Shown here: piece after piece, positions 1-8,558 of the stretch | How positions within the stretch are numbered: position 1 is the stretch's first letter | Layout: every line of letters starts with the position of its first letter | Assembly (NCBI RefSeq): GCF_000786655.1 | Contig: NZ_JROM01000017.1 | Location: 53,800 to 117,799 of the forward strand | Reading direction: 5' to 3' | Source of the DNA: Kocuria marina | GTDB taxonomy: Bacteria > Actinomycetota > Actinomycetes > Actinomycetales > Micrococcaceae | Length of the DNA stretch: 64,000 nucleotides | Made by a program: the position numbers and the translations under genes | Notes under the pieces: generated by a model | The model's database searches: none | What the model saw: only the letters and a program-made list of their open reading frames with translations | What the model was told of the DNA's origin: nothing

Positions 1-116
1 ATGTTGGTCTTGCCCACACCGTTGGGTCCCACGAACACCGTGAGTCCCGGGGCGAGCGGGAGGTCCAGACCGGGATAGGTCCGGAAGTTCGCGAGCGACA
101 GGTGGTCTACGAACAC
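1..116 (-). CDS. recF: DNA replication/repair protein RecF, N-terminal part (runs off the window)
   Basis: Only the first 38 codons or so are present on the minus strand, starting at a GTG at 116 and running off the left edge. They read as [19 protein letters not shown] followed by a P-loop, GPNGVGKTN. This is the usual start of RecF, an SMC-like ATPase that loads RecA at gapped DNA. The gene lies directly downstream of dnaN, whose stop is 4 nt before this start, as in the standard dnaA-dnaN-recF order. GTG at 118 would be out of frame. The rest of the gene cannot be judged. Confidence 0.9.
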   Translation of the reverse strand, partial: MFVDHLSLANFRTYPGLDLPLAPGLTVFVGPNGVGKTN

Positions 117-120
117 ACGA

Positions 121-1245
121 TCACTGGTTGGGCAGACGCACCGGCATGAGCAGGTACTTGTAGTCCACGCTGTCCTCGCCGTCGGGCTCGCTCTGGGCCG
201 AGAGTACGGCCGGCTTCGGAGGGGCCGTGAACGAGAACCGGACGTAGTCGGAGTCGAACGCGTGCAGTCCCTCGGAGAGGTAGGTGGGGTTGAAGGCCAC
301 GGTGATGTCGTCGCCGTTGAGCTGGGCGTCCAGGATCTCGGAGGCCTGGGCATCCTCCCCGGTTCCCGCGTCGAGCGCGACCTGGGACTCGCTGAACGCG
401 AGCCGCACGGGGGTGTTGCGTTCGGCCACGAGGGACACGCGGCGCACCGCTTCCACGAGTTCCGAGGTCTTCACCACGGCGGTGATCGGTGTGTGTTCCG
501 GGAACAGCGAGCGGATCTTGGGGTACTCGCCGTCGATCAGTAGGCTCGTGGTGCGCCGGCCGCCGGACTCGAATCCCACGAGTTCCGTGTTCTGAGCGAG
601 CGCGATGTTCACGTCACCGGAGGATCCCAGGGTCTTGGCGATGTCGTTGAGGGTCTTGGCCTTGATCAGGGCCGCCGTGGAGATCGTGGGATCGGTGGGC
701 CGCCAGGTGAGTTCCCGCATGGCCAGCCGGTAGCGGTCCGTGGCCAGCAGGGTCATCTTCTCGCCCTCGATCTCCATGCGGATGCCCGTGAGGATCGGCA
801 GGGTGTCGTCCTTGGACGCCGCGATGTTGACCTGTGCCACGGCGTGCGCGAACTCGTCCCCGGCCACGACGCCGGACAGGTCCGGCAGTCCGGGCAGCTG
901 GGGGTAGTCGTCCACGGGCATGGCCGCGAGGTTGAACTTGGCGGATCGGCACGTGAGGGTGACCTTGCCGCCGTCGGCCTCGAGTTGCACGGGTGCGGAG
1001 GGCAAGGACCGGCAGATGTCCGCGAGCAGACGGCCGGAGACCAGGGTGGTGCCCTCCTCGAGGACGTCCGCGCTGATGGTCAGGCGCGCGGAGATCTCGT
1101 AGTCGAAGCTCGCGATGGACAGCGAGCCGTTCTCCGCCTTGATGAGCAGTCCGGACAACAGGGGAACGGGAGGCCGCGGTGACAGCGAACGGGCAGTCCA
1201 GGTGACTGCTTCAGCCAGTACGTCGCGCTCGACCGAGAACTTCAC
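121..1245 (-). CDS. dnaN: DNA polymerase III beta subunit (sliding clamp)
   Basis: This 374-residue protein is the ring-shaped processivity clamp that holds DNA polymerase III on DNA. It has the normal length for the family, opens with the typical [15 protein letters not shown] and ends in the conserved LMPVRLP tail that lines the client-binding pocket. A longer frame begins with ATG at 1290, but I chose GTG at 1245. The family start matches there, and an AGAGGGG ribosome site lies about 7 nt upstream. It sits between dnaA and recF on the same strand. The 600-bp gap to dnaA carries DnaA boxes. Confidence 0.97.
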   Translation of the reverse strand: MKFSVERDVLAEAVTWTARSLSPRPPVPLLSGLLIKAENGSLSIASFDYEISARLTISADVLEEGTTLVSGRLLADICRSLPSAPVQLEADGGKVTLTCRSAKFNLAAMPVDDYPQLPGLPDLSGVVAGDEFAHAVAQVNIAASKDDTLPILTGIRMEIEGEKMTLLATDRYRLAMRELTWRPTDPTISTAALIKAKTLNDIAKTLGSSGDVNIALAQNTELVGFESGGRRTTSLLIDGEYPKIRSLFPEHTPITAVVKTSELVEAVRRVSLVAERNTPVRLAFSESQVALDAGTGEDAQASEILDAQLNGDDITVAFNPTYLSEGLHAFDSDYVRFSFTAPPKPAVLSAQSEPDGEDSVDYKYLLMPVRLPNQ

Positions 1246-1845
1246 GGGGTGCCCCTCTTTTGGTTCGGAACTGAAGTGTTTTGTCTGCATGGTATCCGGC
1301 CGCGGGGACGTGATCCGAACCCCCGGATCATCGGGTTCGTGCAGGATTCGCCCGTGGCGGTTCCCGGATTCTTGTAATTACAGAGATCCCGGGGACCCGT
1401 TCGGCCGGGGAGGACCGGATTTTTGTTATTCGGTCGATCTTTTCTTAAGGGGTAGAAGTGTTAATAACCCCTGTGGACTCTGTGGATAACTGCCTGCTCC
1501 TCAGCAATCCCGCGGTTCGGGGGTGTTGATCCGGTGTGGACGATTGTGGATCGCCTTGTGCGTGCCGAGTGCACAACTTCCGCGTGATTCCGCGGATTCC
1601 ACAGGCTCGCCCACCGTTGCGGGCGGGTTGTCCACCGCGGTTTGCTCGTTGTCCACAGATTTTTCCACACGGCCCCGATCGGGACTGTGCACAGCGCGTC
1701 CACACCTCCGGATTCCCCTGTGCACGGTGGGCGCCGAGGGCAGTGGATCCGCGGGCTCGGCCTGTGGACGAATCACAAGAAAAATGGGCCCCCGGAACCG
1801 TGTTCCGAGGGCCCATGTCCGGGTGTCGCGTGATCGGAGGGGTGC
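1246..1845. other. dnaA-dnaN intergenic region with DnaA boxes, probable part of oriC
   Basis: No gene is visible in these 600 bp. I see a perfect TGTGGATAA (reverse of TTATCCACA) at 1481-1489 and a perfect actinobacterial box TTGTCCACA at 1647-1655. Near matches are TTGTCCACC at 1626-1634, TTTTCCACA at 1659-1667, TGTGGATCG at 1546-1554 and TGTGGACGA at 1535-1543 and 1763-1771. An AT-rich stretch at about 1410-1480 could be the unwinding element. Boxes next to dnaA with an AT-rich tract are the hallmark of oriC. A second cluster lies on the other side of dnaA. Confidence 0.8.
1777..1816 (-). terminator. Intrinsic terminator of dnaA
   Basis: Reading the minus strand after the dnaA stop, an ATGGGCCC...GGGCCCAT hairpin (arms 1784-1816, with a GGAAC/GTTCC continuation) is followed by a run of five T (1779-1783 on the opposite strand). 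This is a standard Rho-independent terminator about 30 bp after dnaA. It separates dnaA from dnaN, so dnaN probably has its own promoter in the oriC region. Confidence 0.85.
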
Positions 1846-3477
1846 TCAGCCCTCGCGCGATTGTTGTTTGATCCGGTTGGTCAGTTCCGTGACCTGATCG
1901 AAGATCTGCCGGCGTTCGGCCATGAGAGTGCGGATCTTGCGGTCTGCGTGCATGACCGTGGTGTGGTCCCGCCCGCCCAGTTCCTGGCCGATCTTGGGCA
2001 GGGACATGTCCGTGAGTTCCCGCAGCAGGTACATGGCGATCTGGCGCGCGGTCACCAGCGTTCGTGTGCGGGACTTGGACTTCAGCTCGTCCAGGGTGAT
2101 GTTGAAGAACGCCGCGGTCTGCCCCAGGATCGAGGCCGCCGTGATCTCCTGTCCCCCGTCATCGGTGATCAGGTCCTTGAGCACGAGCTCGGCCAGTGGG
2201 AGATCGACCGGTTGTTTGTTGAGGGACGCGAAGGCCGTGACCCGGATCAACGCCCCTTCCAACTCGCGGATGTTGGTGGAGATGTGGGAGGCGATGTACT
2301 CCATGACGTCGTCCGGGGCGTCCATCCCCTCGCTGATCGCCTTCTTGCGCAGGATCGCGATCCGGGTCTCGAGCTCGGGCGGCTGCACGTCCGTGATCAG
2401 ACCCCACTCGAAGCGGGAGCGCATCCGCTCGGCGAATCCCGTGAGCTGCTTGGGCGGCATGTCCGAGGTGATCACGATCTGCTTCTCGTGGTTGTGCAGC
2501 GCGTTGAAGGTGTGGAAGAACTCCTCTTGCGTGTGCTCCTTGCCCGCGAGGAACTGGATGTCGTCGATCAGCAGCAGGTCCACGTTGCGGTAGATGCCCT
2601 TGAAGGACGAGCCCTCGTCGTCGCGGATGGAGTTGATGAAGTCGTTGGTGAACTCCTCCGAGTTCACGTACCGCACCCGCAGTTTGGGGTAGAGCCGCTT
2701 GGCGTAGTGCCCGATCGCGTGCAGCAGGTGGGTCTTTCCGAGCCCCGAATCCCCGTAGATGAACAGCGGGTTATATGCCTTGGCGGGGGTCTCCGCCACG
2801 GCGAAGGCCGCCGCATGGGCGAACCGGTTGGACTGGCCGATCACGAAGGAGTCGAAGACGTACTTGGGGTTCAGCCGGGCCGAACTGTCCCATTCCGAAT
2901 CCGCGGGGCTGGTGTCCGAACCGTTGCCGGTGCTCAGTACCTCGCGTTGTTGGGGCGCCGGCGGAGCCGCTTCCGGAACGCGTCGCGGGGGCAGGTCGTC
3001 GTAGTCGCCGGCGCCGTCGTCGTGCGCGGAGGAGGTCGGTGCGCCGGCCGTGGATCGCGGGCGGGTTTCACCCGACGGCGCGTCCCGGCCGGGAGCGGGC
3101 TGGAACGACCCGGGGGACCGTTCGGCCTCGAGCTCGTTGAGGGAGGGGATGTTGCGATCGGAGGAGCGCGCATCGGTCGCGGCGCGCGTGGTGGGCGGCT
3201 GGACCTCGAGCTCGGGGTCCACGACGAATGCCACGAGGGTGTCCGCACCCAGGACCCGACCCACGCTCTCGTCCAGGATCTCGGACATGGGGCGGTTCTG
3301 CAGGAATTCCCGCGTGGCCTCGCTCGGGACCGCGATCAGCAGCGTGGTGCCCATCAGGCCGCGGGGTTCACACACCGCGATGGTCCCGCGTGCCCGTCCC
3401 GTGACCCGCGGGTTCTCGTTCATGACGCGGACGCACTCTGCCCATTGCTCGAGCAAAGCCCTGTTGTCCTGCTGCAT
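1846..3477 (-). CDS. dnaA: Chromosomal replication initiator protein DnaA
   Basis: This 543-residue AAA+ ATPase binds DnaA boxes and opens the origin. The N-terminal domain (about 1-90) is followed by a long acidic, Pro/Ser-rich linker (about 110-205). The ATPase core follows, with Walker [11 protein letters not shown], Walker [12 protein letters not shown] and the sensor region. The C-terminal DNA-binding domain carries the signature [15 protein letters not shown]. The length is normal for actinobacteria with long domain II linkers. It is divergent from rpmH across a 448-bp region carrying further DnaA boxes, which suggests autoregulation. Confidence 0.98.
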   Translation of the reverse strand: MQQDNRALLEQWAECVRVMNENPRVTGRARGTIAVCEPRGLMGTTLLIAVPSEATREFLQNRPMSEILDESVGRVLGADTLVAFVVDPELEVQPPTTRAATDARSSDRNIPSLNELEAERSPGSFQPAPGRDAPSGETRPRSTAGAPTSSAHDDGAGDYDDLPPRRVPEAAPPAPQQREVLSTGNGSDTSPADSEWDSSARLNPKYVFDSFVIGQSNRFAHAAAFAVAETPAKAYNPLFIYGDSGLGKTHLLHAIGHYAKRLYPKLRVRYVNSEEFTNDFINSIRDDEGSSFKGIYRNVDLLLIDDIQFLAGKEHTQEEFFHTFNALHNHEKQIVITSDMPPKQLTGFAERMRSRFEWGLITDVQPPELETRIAILRKKAISEGMDAPDDVMEYIASHISTNIRELEGALIRVTAFASLNKQPVDLPLAELVLKDLITDDGGQEITAASILGQTAAFFNITLDELKSKSRTRTLVTARQIAMYLLRELTDMSLPKIGQELGGRDHTTVMHADRKIRTLMAERRQIFDQVTELTNRIKQQSREG

Positions 3478-3925
3478 GAACGACTCCTGACGTGAGGTAC
3501 GGGGAAGCCCCAGTTTTCCACAGACTTGTACACAGCGGTGGATAAACCTCGTGGGGGGCGGCCGCGAACCTCAGCCTAGAGCATCGTTCCGGGCTCGTCA
3601 TAGCCCGTTCGAGCCGGTGTTCAGAACTACAACTGTGTAGTTCCCACCTGGGGATAACTCGCTCCGCCGGGGTTTGATCCGGCGCTTTTCCACATGCTCC
3701 CGGGAGGCGGTGTACACACCTGTGGAGGGACGCGGCTGCCCGCCGGACCGCCGATCGTAGTGTGCGGCAATTTGACCGGTGTGGCCCTTTTGACTACTGT
3801 GAATCAGTCTTGTGCGTGTAGGATTGCGATTTCTGCGTGTCCGCATGCCCCCAAATACGTACCGCGTGCGTCCCCTGTGATCCGTCGCAGTTGGCGCGCC
3901 GTTGTCCAACCTCGTGGAGTGACTA
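3478..3925. other. dnaA-rpmH divergent intergenic region with DnaA-box-like sites
   Basis: This 448-bp non-coding stretch between divergent dnaA and rpmH holds TTTTCCACA at 3514-3522 and 3686-3694, TTGTACACA at 3526-3534, and GGTGGATAA at 3537-3545. These are one-mismatch DnaA boxes. It must also contain the promoters of dnaA and of the rpmH-rnpA operon. I could not place -35/-10 boxes with confidence. It may be a second half of a bipartite origin or the autoregulatory site of dnaA. Confidence 0.65.
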
Positions 3926-4063
3926 ATGCCCAAGCGGACTTTCCAGCCCAACAACCGCCGCCGCTCTCGCAAGCACGGCTTCCGTGCTCGCATGCGCACC
4001 CGTGCCGGCCGCGCCATCATCGGCGCCCGCCGCAGCAAGGGCCGCGCCAGCCTGTCGGCCTGA
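3926..4063 (+). CDS. rpmH: 50S ribosomal protein L34
   Basis: This 45-residue, strongly basic protein begins [19 protein letters not shown] and ends with the family tail GRASLSA. It is the small L34 component of the large ribosomal subunit. It is first in the conserved rpmH-rnpA-yidD-yidC-jag-rsmG cluster and starts divergently from dnaA. The ATG at 3926 is the only sensible start. Confidence 0.98.
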   Translation: MPKRTFQPNNRRRSRKHGFRARMRTRAGRAIIGARRSKGRASLSA

Positions 4064-4091
4064 TTCATCGTCAACTCGCGAGGTTCGCATC

Positions 4092-4433
4092 GTGTTGCCC
4101 ACCAGGCATCGGATGCGGACCTCGGCGCAGTTCTCAGACACCGTACGTTCCGGCGCCCGCAGTGGCCGCCGGAACGTCGTCGTATCCGTGCGAAGCACCA
4201 CGGAGCAGGCGTCCCGCGTGGGGTTCATCGTCTCCAAGGCGGTGGGTAACGCCGTGGTCAGGAACAAGGTCAAGCGCCGCCTGCGTGAACTCGCTGCCGT
4301 GACCGTCCGCGAACACCCGGCCGGGCTCGACGTCGTCGTCCGCGCTCTGCCCGCGGCCGCCGCGGCAGGGTGGGACGAACTGGGGCGTGACTACCGCGAC
4401 GCCCTGCATGCCGCGCTGCGCAAGGCGCGATGA
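4092..4433 (+). CDS. rnpA: Ribonuclease P protein component
   Basis: This is the protein subunit of RNase P (113 residues), which helps the catalytic RNA remove 5' leaders from pre-tRNA. It has the family RNR-like signature around NAVVRNKVKRRLRE, preceded by RVGFIVSKAVG. I placed the start at GTG 4092 (VLPTRHRMRTSAQF). A TTG at 4095 or ATG at 4113 are alternatives. It follows rpmH by 28 bp, the usual arrangement. Confidence 0.95.
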   Translation: MLPTRHRMRTSAQFSDTVRSGARSGRRNVVVSVRSTTEQASRVGFIVSKAVGNAVVRNKVKRRLRELAAVTVREHPAGLDVVVRALPAAAAAGWDELGRDYRDALHAALRKAR

Positions 4434-4500
4434 CCTCCCCGTTGCGCACGCGACGGATGCCGTAACGTTGCCTGTACAGAGTCGAGAAGGAGGCCCGCAC

Positions 4501-4938
4501 GTGACATCACGTCCGTCTCCTGAGCAACTCCTCTCGCGCGCGCCGCACGAGTACAACCCCGGCGGTGGCCTCGTGCGCACCGTCAAGCATCTTCCGCAGA
4601 ATCTCTGCATCGCCCTGCTCAAGCTCTACCGCACGATCGTCTCCCCGCTGTACGGGGACGTGTGCCGGTATTTCCCCTCCTGTTCCGCCTACGCGCTGGA
4701 GGCGTTCACCGTGCACGGCGCGGTGCGCGGACTCGGACTGAGCGTCAGACGTCTGCTGCGCTGCCACCCGTGGGCGGCCGGCGGGATCGACAGGGTCCCG
4801 AGCGGCGGTCGGGAGTTCCCCTCCATGGCCTCGACCCCCAAAATCGTTCTGCTCAACCACCCGAACCTCGTGCGCGACCACGTGCGCGACTGCCCGGCCC
4901 GTGACGACCACGCGGCTCAAGGAGCCAACGCTCGATGA
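4501..4938 (+). CDS. yidD: Membrane protein insertion efficiency factor YidD
   Basis: This 145-residue protein contains the YidD core (LYRTIVSPLYG, then CRYFPSCSAYALEAF, and LLRCHPWAAGG). The family helps insert inner-membrane proteins with YidC. I chose GTG at 4501, behind the ribosome site GAGAAGGAGG, rather than an upstream ATG at 4387 that would overlap rnpA. It carries a roughly 45-residue C-terminal extension beyond the short family core. Its stop overlaps the yidC start (ATGA), so the two are translationally coupled. Confidence 0.93.
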   Translation: MTSRPSPEQLLSRAPHEYNPGGGLVRTVKHLPQNLCIALLKLYRTIVSPLYGDVCRYFPSCSAYALEAFTVHGAVRGLGLSVRRLLRCHPWAAGGIDRVPSGGREFPSMASTPKIVLLNHPNLVRDHVRDCPARDDHAAQGANAR

Positions 4939-5918
4939 ACTTCTTCGACATCATTCTCTTCCCCTTCAGGTGGATCGTCTCCGCCGTGCTGTGGGTGTTC
5001 CACGAACTGTTCACCACCATCGGGATGGACCCGGCCTCCGGTGTCACCTGGGTACTGTGCATCGTGGGCCTGACCCTGGTCATGCGTACGCTGACCATCC
5101 CGCTGTTCCTCAAGCAGATCAAGTCCATGCGCGGCATGCAGGAGCTGCAGCCGGAGATGGCCAAGCTGCAGGCCAAGTACAAGGGCAAGAAGGACCAGCT
5201 CTCCCGCCAGGCCATGGCCGAGGAGCAGATGGCCCTGTACAAGGAACACGGTTCCAACCCGTTCGCGGCGTGCCTGCCGATCATCGTGCAGATGCCCATC
5301 TTCTTCGCGCTGTTCCAGGTGCTGCGTTCGGTCCCGCAGGCCGCCCAGAACAGCGAGTCCATCCACGTCCTCACGCCGCAGCTGGTCCACCAGTTCAATG
5401 ACTCCACGATCTTCGGTGCTCCCCTGTTCTCCACCCTGATGCAGCCGGGTGCGGGCAACCACACGGCCACCATCGTGCTGGCGATCGTCATGATCGTGGC
5501 CATGTGTGCCACGCAGTTCATCACGCAGAAGCAGCTGACTGCGCGCAACATGAGCGATGCCGCCAAGGAATCGCCCATGTACCGTCAGCAGCAGATGATG
5601 CTCTACCTGTTCCCGCTCATCTTCGCGATCGGTGGCATCAACTTCCCGCTGGGTGTGCTCATCTACTGGACCGTCTCGAACCTGTGGTCCATGGGCCAGC
5701 AGTGGTGGGTCATCCGCAACAACCCCACCAAGGGGTCCCAGGCGGAGCGTGAACTCAACGAGCGCCGTGCGGCCAAGGGCCTGCCCCCGGTGGGCATGAC
5801 CAAGAAGGAGCACGAGGAGAAGCTCGAGGAGCAGCGTGAACGCGCGGCGGCGGGCCAGCGTCAGCAGCCCGTGTCCAAGAAGCGCCAGAAGCAACAGGCC
5901 AAGAAGAAGAACGGCTGA
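4935..5918 (+). CDS. yidC: Membrane protein insertase YidC
   Basis: This 327-residue polytopic protein inserts and folds membrane proteins, alone or with SecYEG. It has the Gram-positive type layout: a short N-terminus with the first membrane helix, then GVTWVLCIVGLTLVMRTLTIPLF with the conserved hydrophilic-groove Arg. Next come the coiled cytoplasmic loop (KLQAKYKGKKDQLSRQAM), further membrane helices and a Lys-rich tail. It overlaps yidD and is followed by jag after 13 bp. Confidence 0.97.
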   Translation: MNFFDIILFPFRWIVSAVLWVFHELFTTIGMDPASGVTWVLCIVGLTLVMRTLTIPLFLKQIKSMRGMQELQPEMAKLQAKYKGKKDQLSRQAMAEEQMALYKEHGSNPFAACLPIIVQMPIFFALFQVLRSVPQAAQNSESIHVLTPQLVHQFNDSTIFGAPLFSTLMQPGAGNHTATIVLAIVMIVAMCATQFITQKQLTARNMSDAAKESPMYRQQQMMLYLFPLIFAIGGINFPLGVLIYWTVSNLWSMGQQWWVIRNNPTKGSQAERELNERRAAKGLPPVGMTKKEHEEKLEEQRERAAAGQRQQPVSKKRQKQQAKKKNG

Positions 5919-5931
5919 GAGGTCGCACCCG

Positions 5932-6474
5932 ATGAACGACATCGACGAACAGCAGCAGCTGCCCTCGCAGGACGCGTCCGCCGACGCGCAGACCTCCGAG
6001 CTCTCCCCCCTCGAGGAGGAGGGTGAGATCGCCGCGGACTACATCGAGGAACTCCTCGACACCGCGGACATCGACGGCGACATCGACATCGAGGTCCGCG
6101 ACGGCCGCACGTACGTCTCCGTGGTCGCGGAGGACGGAGACGACTCCCCGCTGCGGGAGCTCGTGGGCGAGAACGGTGAGACGGTCGAGGCGCTGCAGGA
6201 ACTCGCGCGGCTGTCCGTCCTCAGCGCCACGCAGCGGCGCAGCCGGTTGATCCTGGACATCGCGGGGCACCGTGACGAGCGGGCCTCGGAGCTGCGCGAG
6301 ATGGCGCAGGACGCCGTGGCCAAGGTCGAGTCCGAGGGCGGCAGCGTGCACCTGCCCCCGCTGTCCCCGTACGAGCGCAAGATCGTCCACGACGCCGTCG
6401 CGGACGCCGGTCTGGTCTCCGAGTCCGAGGGCGACGGCGCCGGGCGCCACATCGTGGTCTCGGCGGCTCAGTGA
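5932..6474 (+). CDS. jag: Jag/KhpB family RNA-binding protein (KH and R3H domains)
   Basis: This 180-residue protein has an acidic N-terminal stretch (1-40), a KH-like domain (about 40-110, EYIEELLDTADIDGDIDIEV onwards) and a C-terminal R3H domain (about 110-175, LPPLSPYERKIVHDAV). It lacks the extra Jag-N domain seen in Firmicutes, as is usual in actinobacteria. The family binds RNA and is linked to cell-wall synthesis and sRNA control. It overlaps rsmG by 4 nt. Confidence 0.93.
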   Translation: MNDIDEQQQLPSQDASADAQTSELSPLEEEGEIAADYIEELLDTADIDGDIDIEVRDGRTYVSVVAEDGDDSPLRELVGENGETVEALQELARLSVLSATQRRSRLILDIAGHRDERASELREMAQDAVAKVESEGGSVHLPPLSPYERKIVHDAVADAGLVSESEGDGAGRHIVVSAAQ

Positions 6475-7202
6475 CCGTGTCGCGTTCCACCCCGCACCCC
6501 GGCGCGTCCGGGCAGGACAGGAACGGGTCGGGCGGCGAGGGCGCGTCGCGTCCCGCTCCCGAGCCCCAACCGGCCCCCGAGCTCGGTGAGCACGAGGCCG
6601 CCGCGCGCACGATCTTCGGTGACCGCCTCGACCTGGCGCGGCGCTACACGGAGCACCTGGCGTCCTCGGGCATCGTGCGTGGACTGATCGGTCCCCGTGA
6701 GGCCCCGCGACTGTGGGAACGCCACGTACTCAACTGCGCGGCGGTGGAGAGCCTGATCCCGCGGGACGCTCACGTCGCGGACGTGGGCTCGGGGGCCGGC
6801 CTTCCCGGCCTGTGCCTCGCGATCGCCCGGCCCGACCTGTCGATCACGTTGATCGAGCCGCTGGAGCGCCGTGTCACGTGGCTCGAGGAGATCGTGGCGG
6901 ATCTCGGCCTGGACAACGTCCGTGTGCTGCGGGCGCGCGCCGAACAGGCGAAGGACGAGGTGGGCCCGGTGGATGTGGTCACGGCCCGAGCCGTCTCCGC
7001 GCTCATCGGTCTGGTGGACATCACCCTGCCGCTGTTGAAGGGCTCGGGTGAACTGCTCGCGCTCAAGGGACGTTCCGCCCAGGACGAGCTGCGCAAGGCG
7101 AGCAAGAAGTTCAATCGTTACGGGGTCCGGTCCTCGGAGGTCGTGACCGTGGGCGAGGACCTCCTGGAGGAACCCACCACGGTGGTCCGGCTCGTGCTGT
7201 GA
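6471..7202 (+). CDS. rsmG: 16S rRNA (guanine(527)-N(7))-methyltransferase RsmG
   Basis: This 243-residue SAM-dependent enzyme methylates G527 of 16S rRNA. The SAM-binding motif VADVGSGAGLPGLCLA is at about residues 103-118, and the family segment LWERHVLNCAA precedes it. The N-terminal 45 residues are a Pro/Gly-rich, probably disordered extension. Translation from GTG 6471 overlaps the jag stop. Loss of RsmG typically gives low-level streptomycin resistance in other bacteria (known for the family). Confidence 0.95.
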   Translation: MTVSRSTPHPGASGQDRNGSGGEGASRPAPEPQPAPELGEHEAAARTIFGDRLDLARRYTEHLASSGIVRGLIGPREAPRLWERHVLNCAAVESLIPRDAHVADVGSGAGLPGLCLAIARPDLSITLIEPLERRVTWLEEIVADLGLDNVRVLRARAEQAKDEVGPVDVVTARAVSALIGLVDITLPLLKGSGELLALKGRSAQDELRKASKKFNRYGVRSSEVVTVGEDLLEEPTTVVRLVL

Positions 7203-7274
7203 GTCCGTCGTTGCCGGTGCGGCCTTGTCGATAAGCTACTGGGAGCACCGCACCAGTCACGGAAGGGACAGTCG

Positions 7275-8324
7275 ATGACCGAGCCGGAACGGCCCACCGC
7301 AGGACGTACCCGTGGACACGACTTCGGACTGCCGCCTGATCCGATTTCGCAATCAAAAAAAGTTGTTCCTGATCGCGGACGCCATGTTTCACGTGAAACA
7401 GACGGTCAAGCAGGAGTGACGGCACAAGACGCGGTGGCGGATACCGCCCTGGGGAGGAAACTCGTGGAAGAGAACAAGCGCCGCGCCAAGCTCAAGAACG
7501 TGCACCTGGACCGCCCCGACAACACACGCTACATCACCATCAGCAATCAGAAGGGTGGTGTGGGGAAGACCAGCACGTCGGTCAACCTCGCCGTGGCGCT
7601 CGCTCAGCAGGGCCAGAACGTGATGGTCGTTGACAACGATCCGCAGGGCAACGCCTCCACCGCACTCGGGATCCCCCACGGTGCAGATGCGGACTCCGTC
7701 TACGACGTGCTCATCGACGAGGTGCCGGTGGCCGAGGTGGTCAAGGAATCCCCCGAGGTGTCCAACCTGTGGGTCCTCCCGGCGACCATCGACCTTGCCG
7801 GCGCCGAGATCGAACTCGTGTCCGTGGTGGCTCGTGAACAGCGCTTGCAGCGGGCTCTAGCGGAATACGCGACGGCGCGAGAGGAGCAGGGACTCCCCCG
7901 ACTGGACTACGTGTTCATTGACTGCCCGCCCAGCCTCGGGTTGCTCACGATCAACGCGTTCGTCGCGGCGACCGAGGTGCTGATCCCCATCCAGTGTGAG
8001 TACTACGCGCTCGAAGGGCTGAGCCAGCTGCTCAACAACATCACCATGATCCAGAAGCACCTGAATCCGAAGCTCGTGGTGTCCTCCATCCTGCTGACGA
8101 TGTACGACGGGCGGACCAACCTGGCGTCGCAGGTGGCCGACGAAGTCCGGCAGCACTTCCCTAAGGAGGTCATGGAGACCATGATCCCCCGGTCGGTGCG
8201 TGTCTCGGAGGCGCCAAGCTATCAGCAGAGCGTCATCACCTACGACCCCAGCTCCACCGGAGCGCTGTCGTACCTGGAGGCTGCGGCTGAACTGGCCAGC
8301 CGCGGATCCGGTGCGGCCAAGTAG
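7275..8324 (+). CDS. parA: Chromosome partitioning ATPase ParA (Soj)
   Basis: This 349-residue deviant-Walker ATPase moves ParB-bound origins. The P-loop NQKGGVGKTSTSVNL is near residue 92, Walker A' VVDNDPQGNASTAL follows, and FIDCPPSLGLLT is the Walker B region. The N-terminus carries a roughly 75-residue extension before the fold. A perfect parS site at 7385-7400 lies within that extension and is translated as part of HVSRETDG. It is followed by parB 234 bp downstream, with another parS between them. Confidence 0.97.
   Translation: MTEPERPTAGRTRGHDFGLPPDPISQSKKVVPDRGRHVSRETDGQAGVTAQDAVADTALGRKLVEENKRRAKLKNVHLDRPDNTRYITISNQKGGVGKTSTSVNLAVALAQQGQNVMVVDNDPQGNASTALGIPHGADADSVYDVLIDEVPVAEVVKESPEVSNLWVLPATIDLAGAEIELVSVVAREQRLQRALAEYATAREEQGLPRLDYVFIDCPPSLGLLTINAFVAATEVLIPIQCEYYALEGLSQLLNNITMIQKHLNPKLVVSSILLTMYDGRTNLASQVADEVRQHFPKEVMETMIPRSVRVSEAPSYQQSVITYDPSSTGALSYLEAAAELASRGSGAAK
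7385..7400. promoter_or_regulatory. parS site 1 (inside parA)
   Basis: The 16-bp palindrome TGTTTCACGTGAAACA is the perfect ParB/Spo0J binding site. It lies in the coding sequence of the N-terminal extension of parA, where it encodes VSRET. ParB nucleates here and spreads to form the segregation complex. Confidence 0.98.
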
Positions 8325-8421
8325 ATAGTTCCTGGACCGCGAACCAAACTAGTCCCCACGCTGCGCGTACGAGGCTCCGGGGACGTCAGGTCCTAAAACG
8401 CGGTGCCGTTTAGTTCTCCCC

Positions 8422-8463
8422 ACGAGGGCCCCGATGTTTCACGTGAAACATCGGGGCCCTCGT
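8422..8463. promoter_or_regulatory. parS site 2 embedded in a 42-bp perfect palindrome (parA terminator?)
   Basis: A perfect parS (8435-8450) is the centre of a perfect 42-bp palindrome, with outer arms ACGAGGGCCCCGA / TCGGGGCCCTCGT. It lies about 100 bp after the parA stop and is followed by ATTTAAG. As RNA it would form a very stable 21-bp hairpin, so it probably also ends parA transcription. The dual role is an inference; the palindrome itself is directly visible. Confidence 0.9.
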
Positions 8464-8558
8464 ATTTAAGGTGCACGGTTGCCACCGGTGAATGGGTCAT
8501 ATGAACGATCCGTTGTTGACTACGATGGACACACCATCATCACCGGGAGGAAATCATC

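Noticed and set aside
3781..3830. Possible -35/-10 promoter upstream of rpmH (TTGACT ... TAGGAT)
   Set aside because: Spacing of 23 bp is too long for a standard sigma-70 promoter, so no promoter is called.
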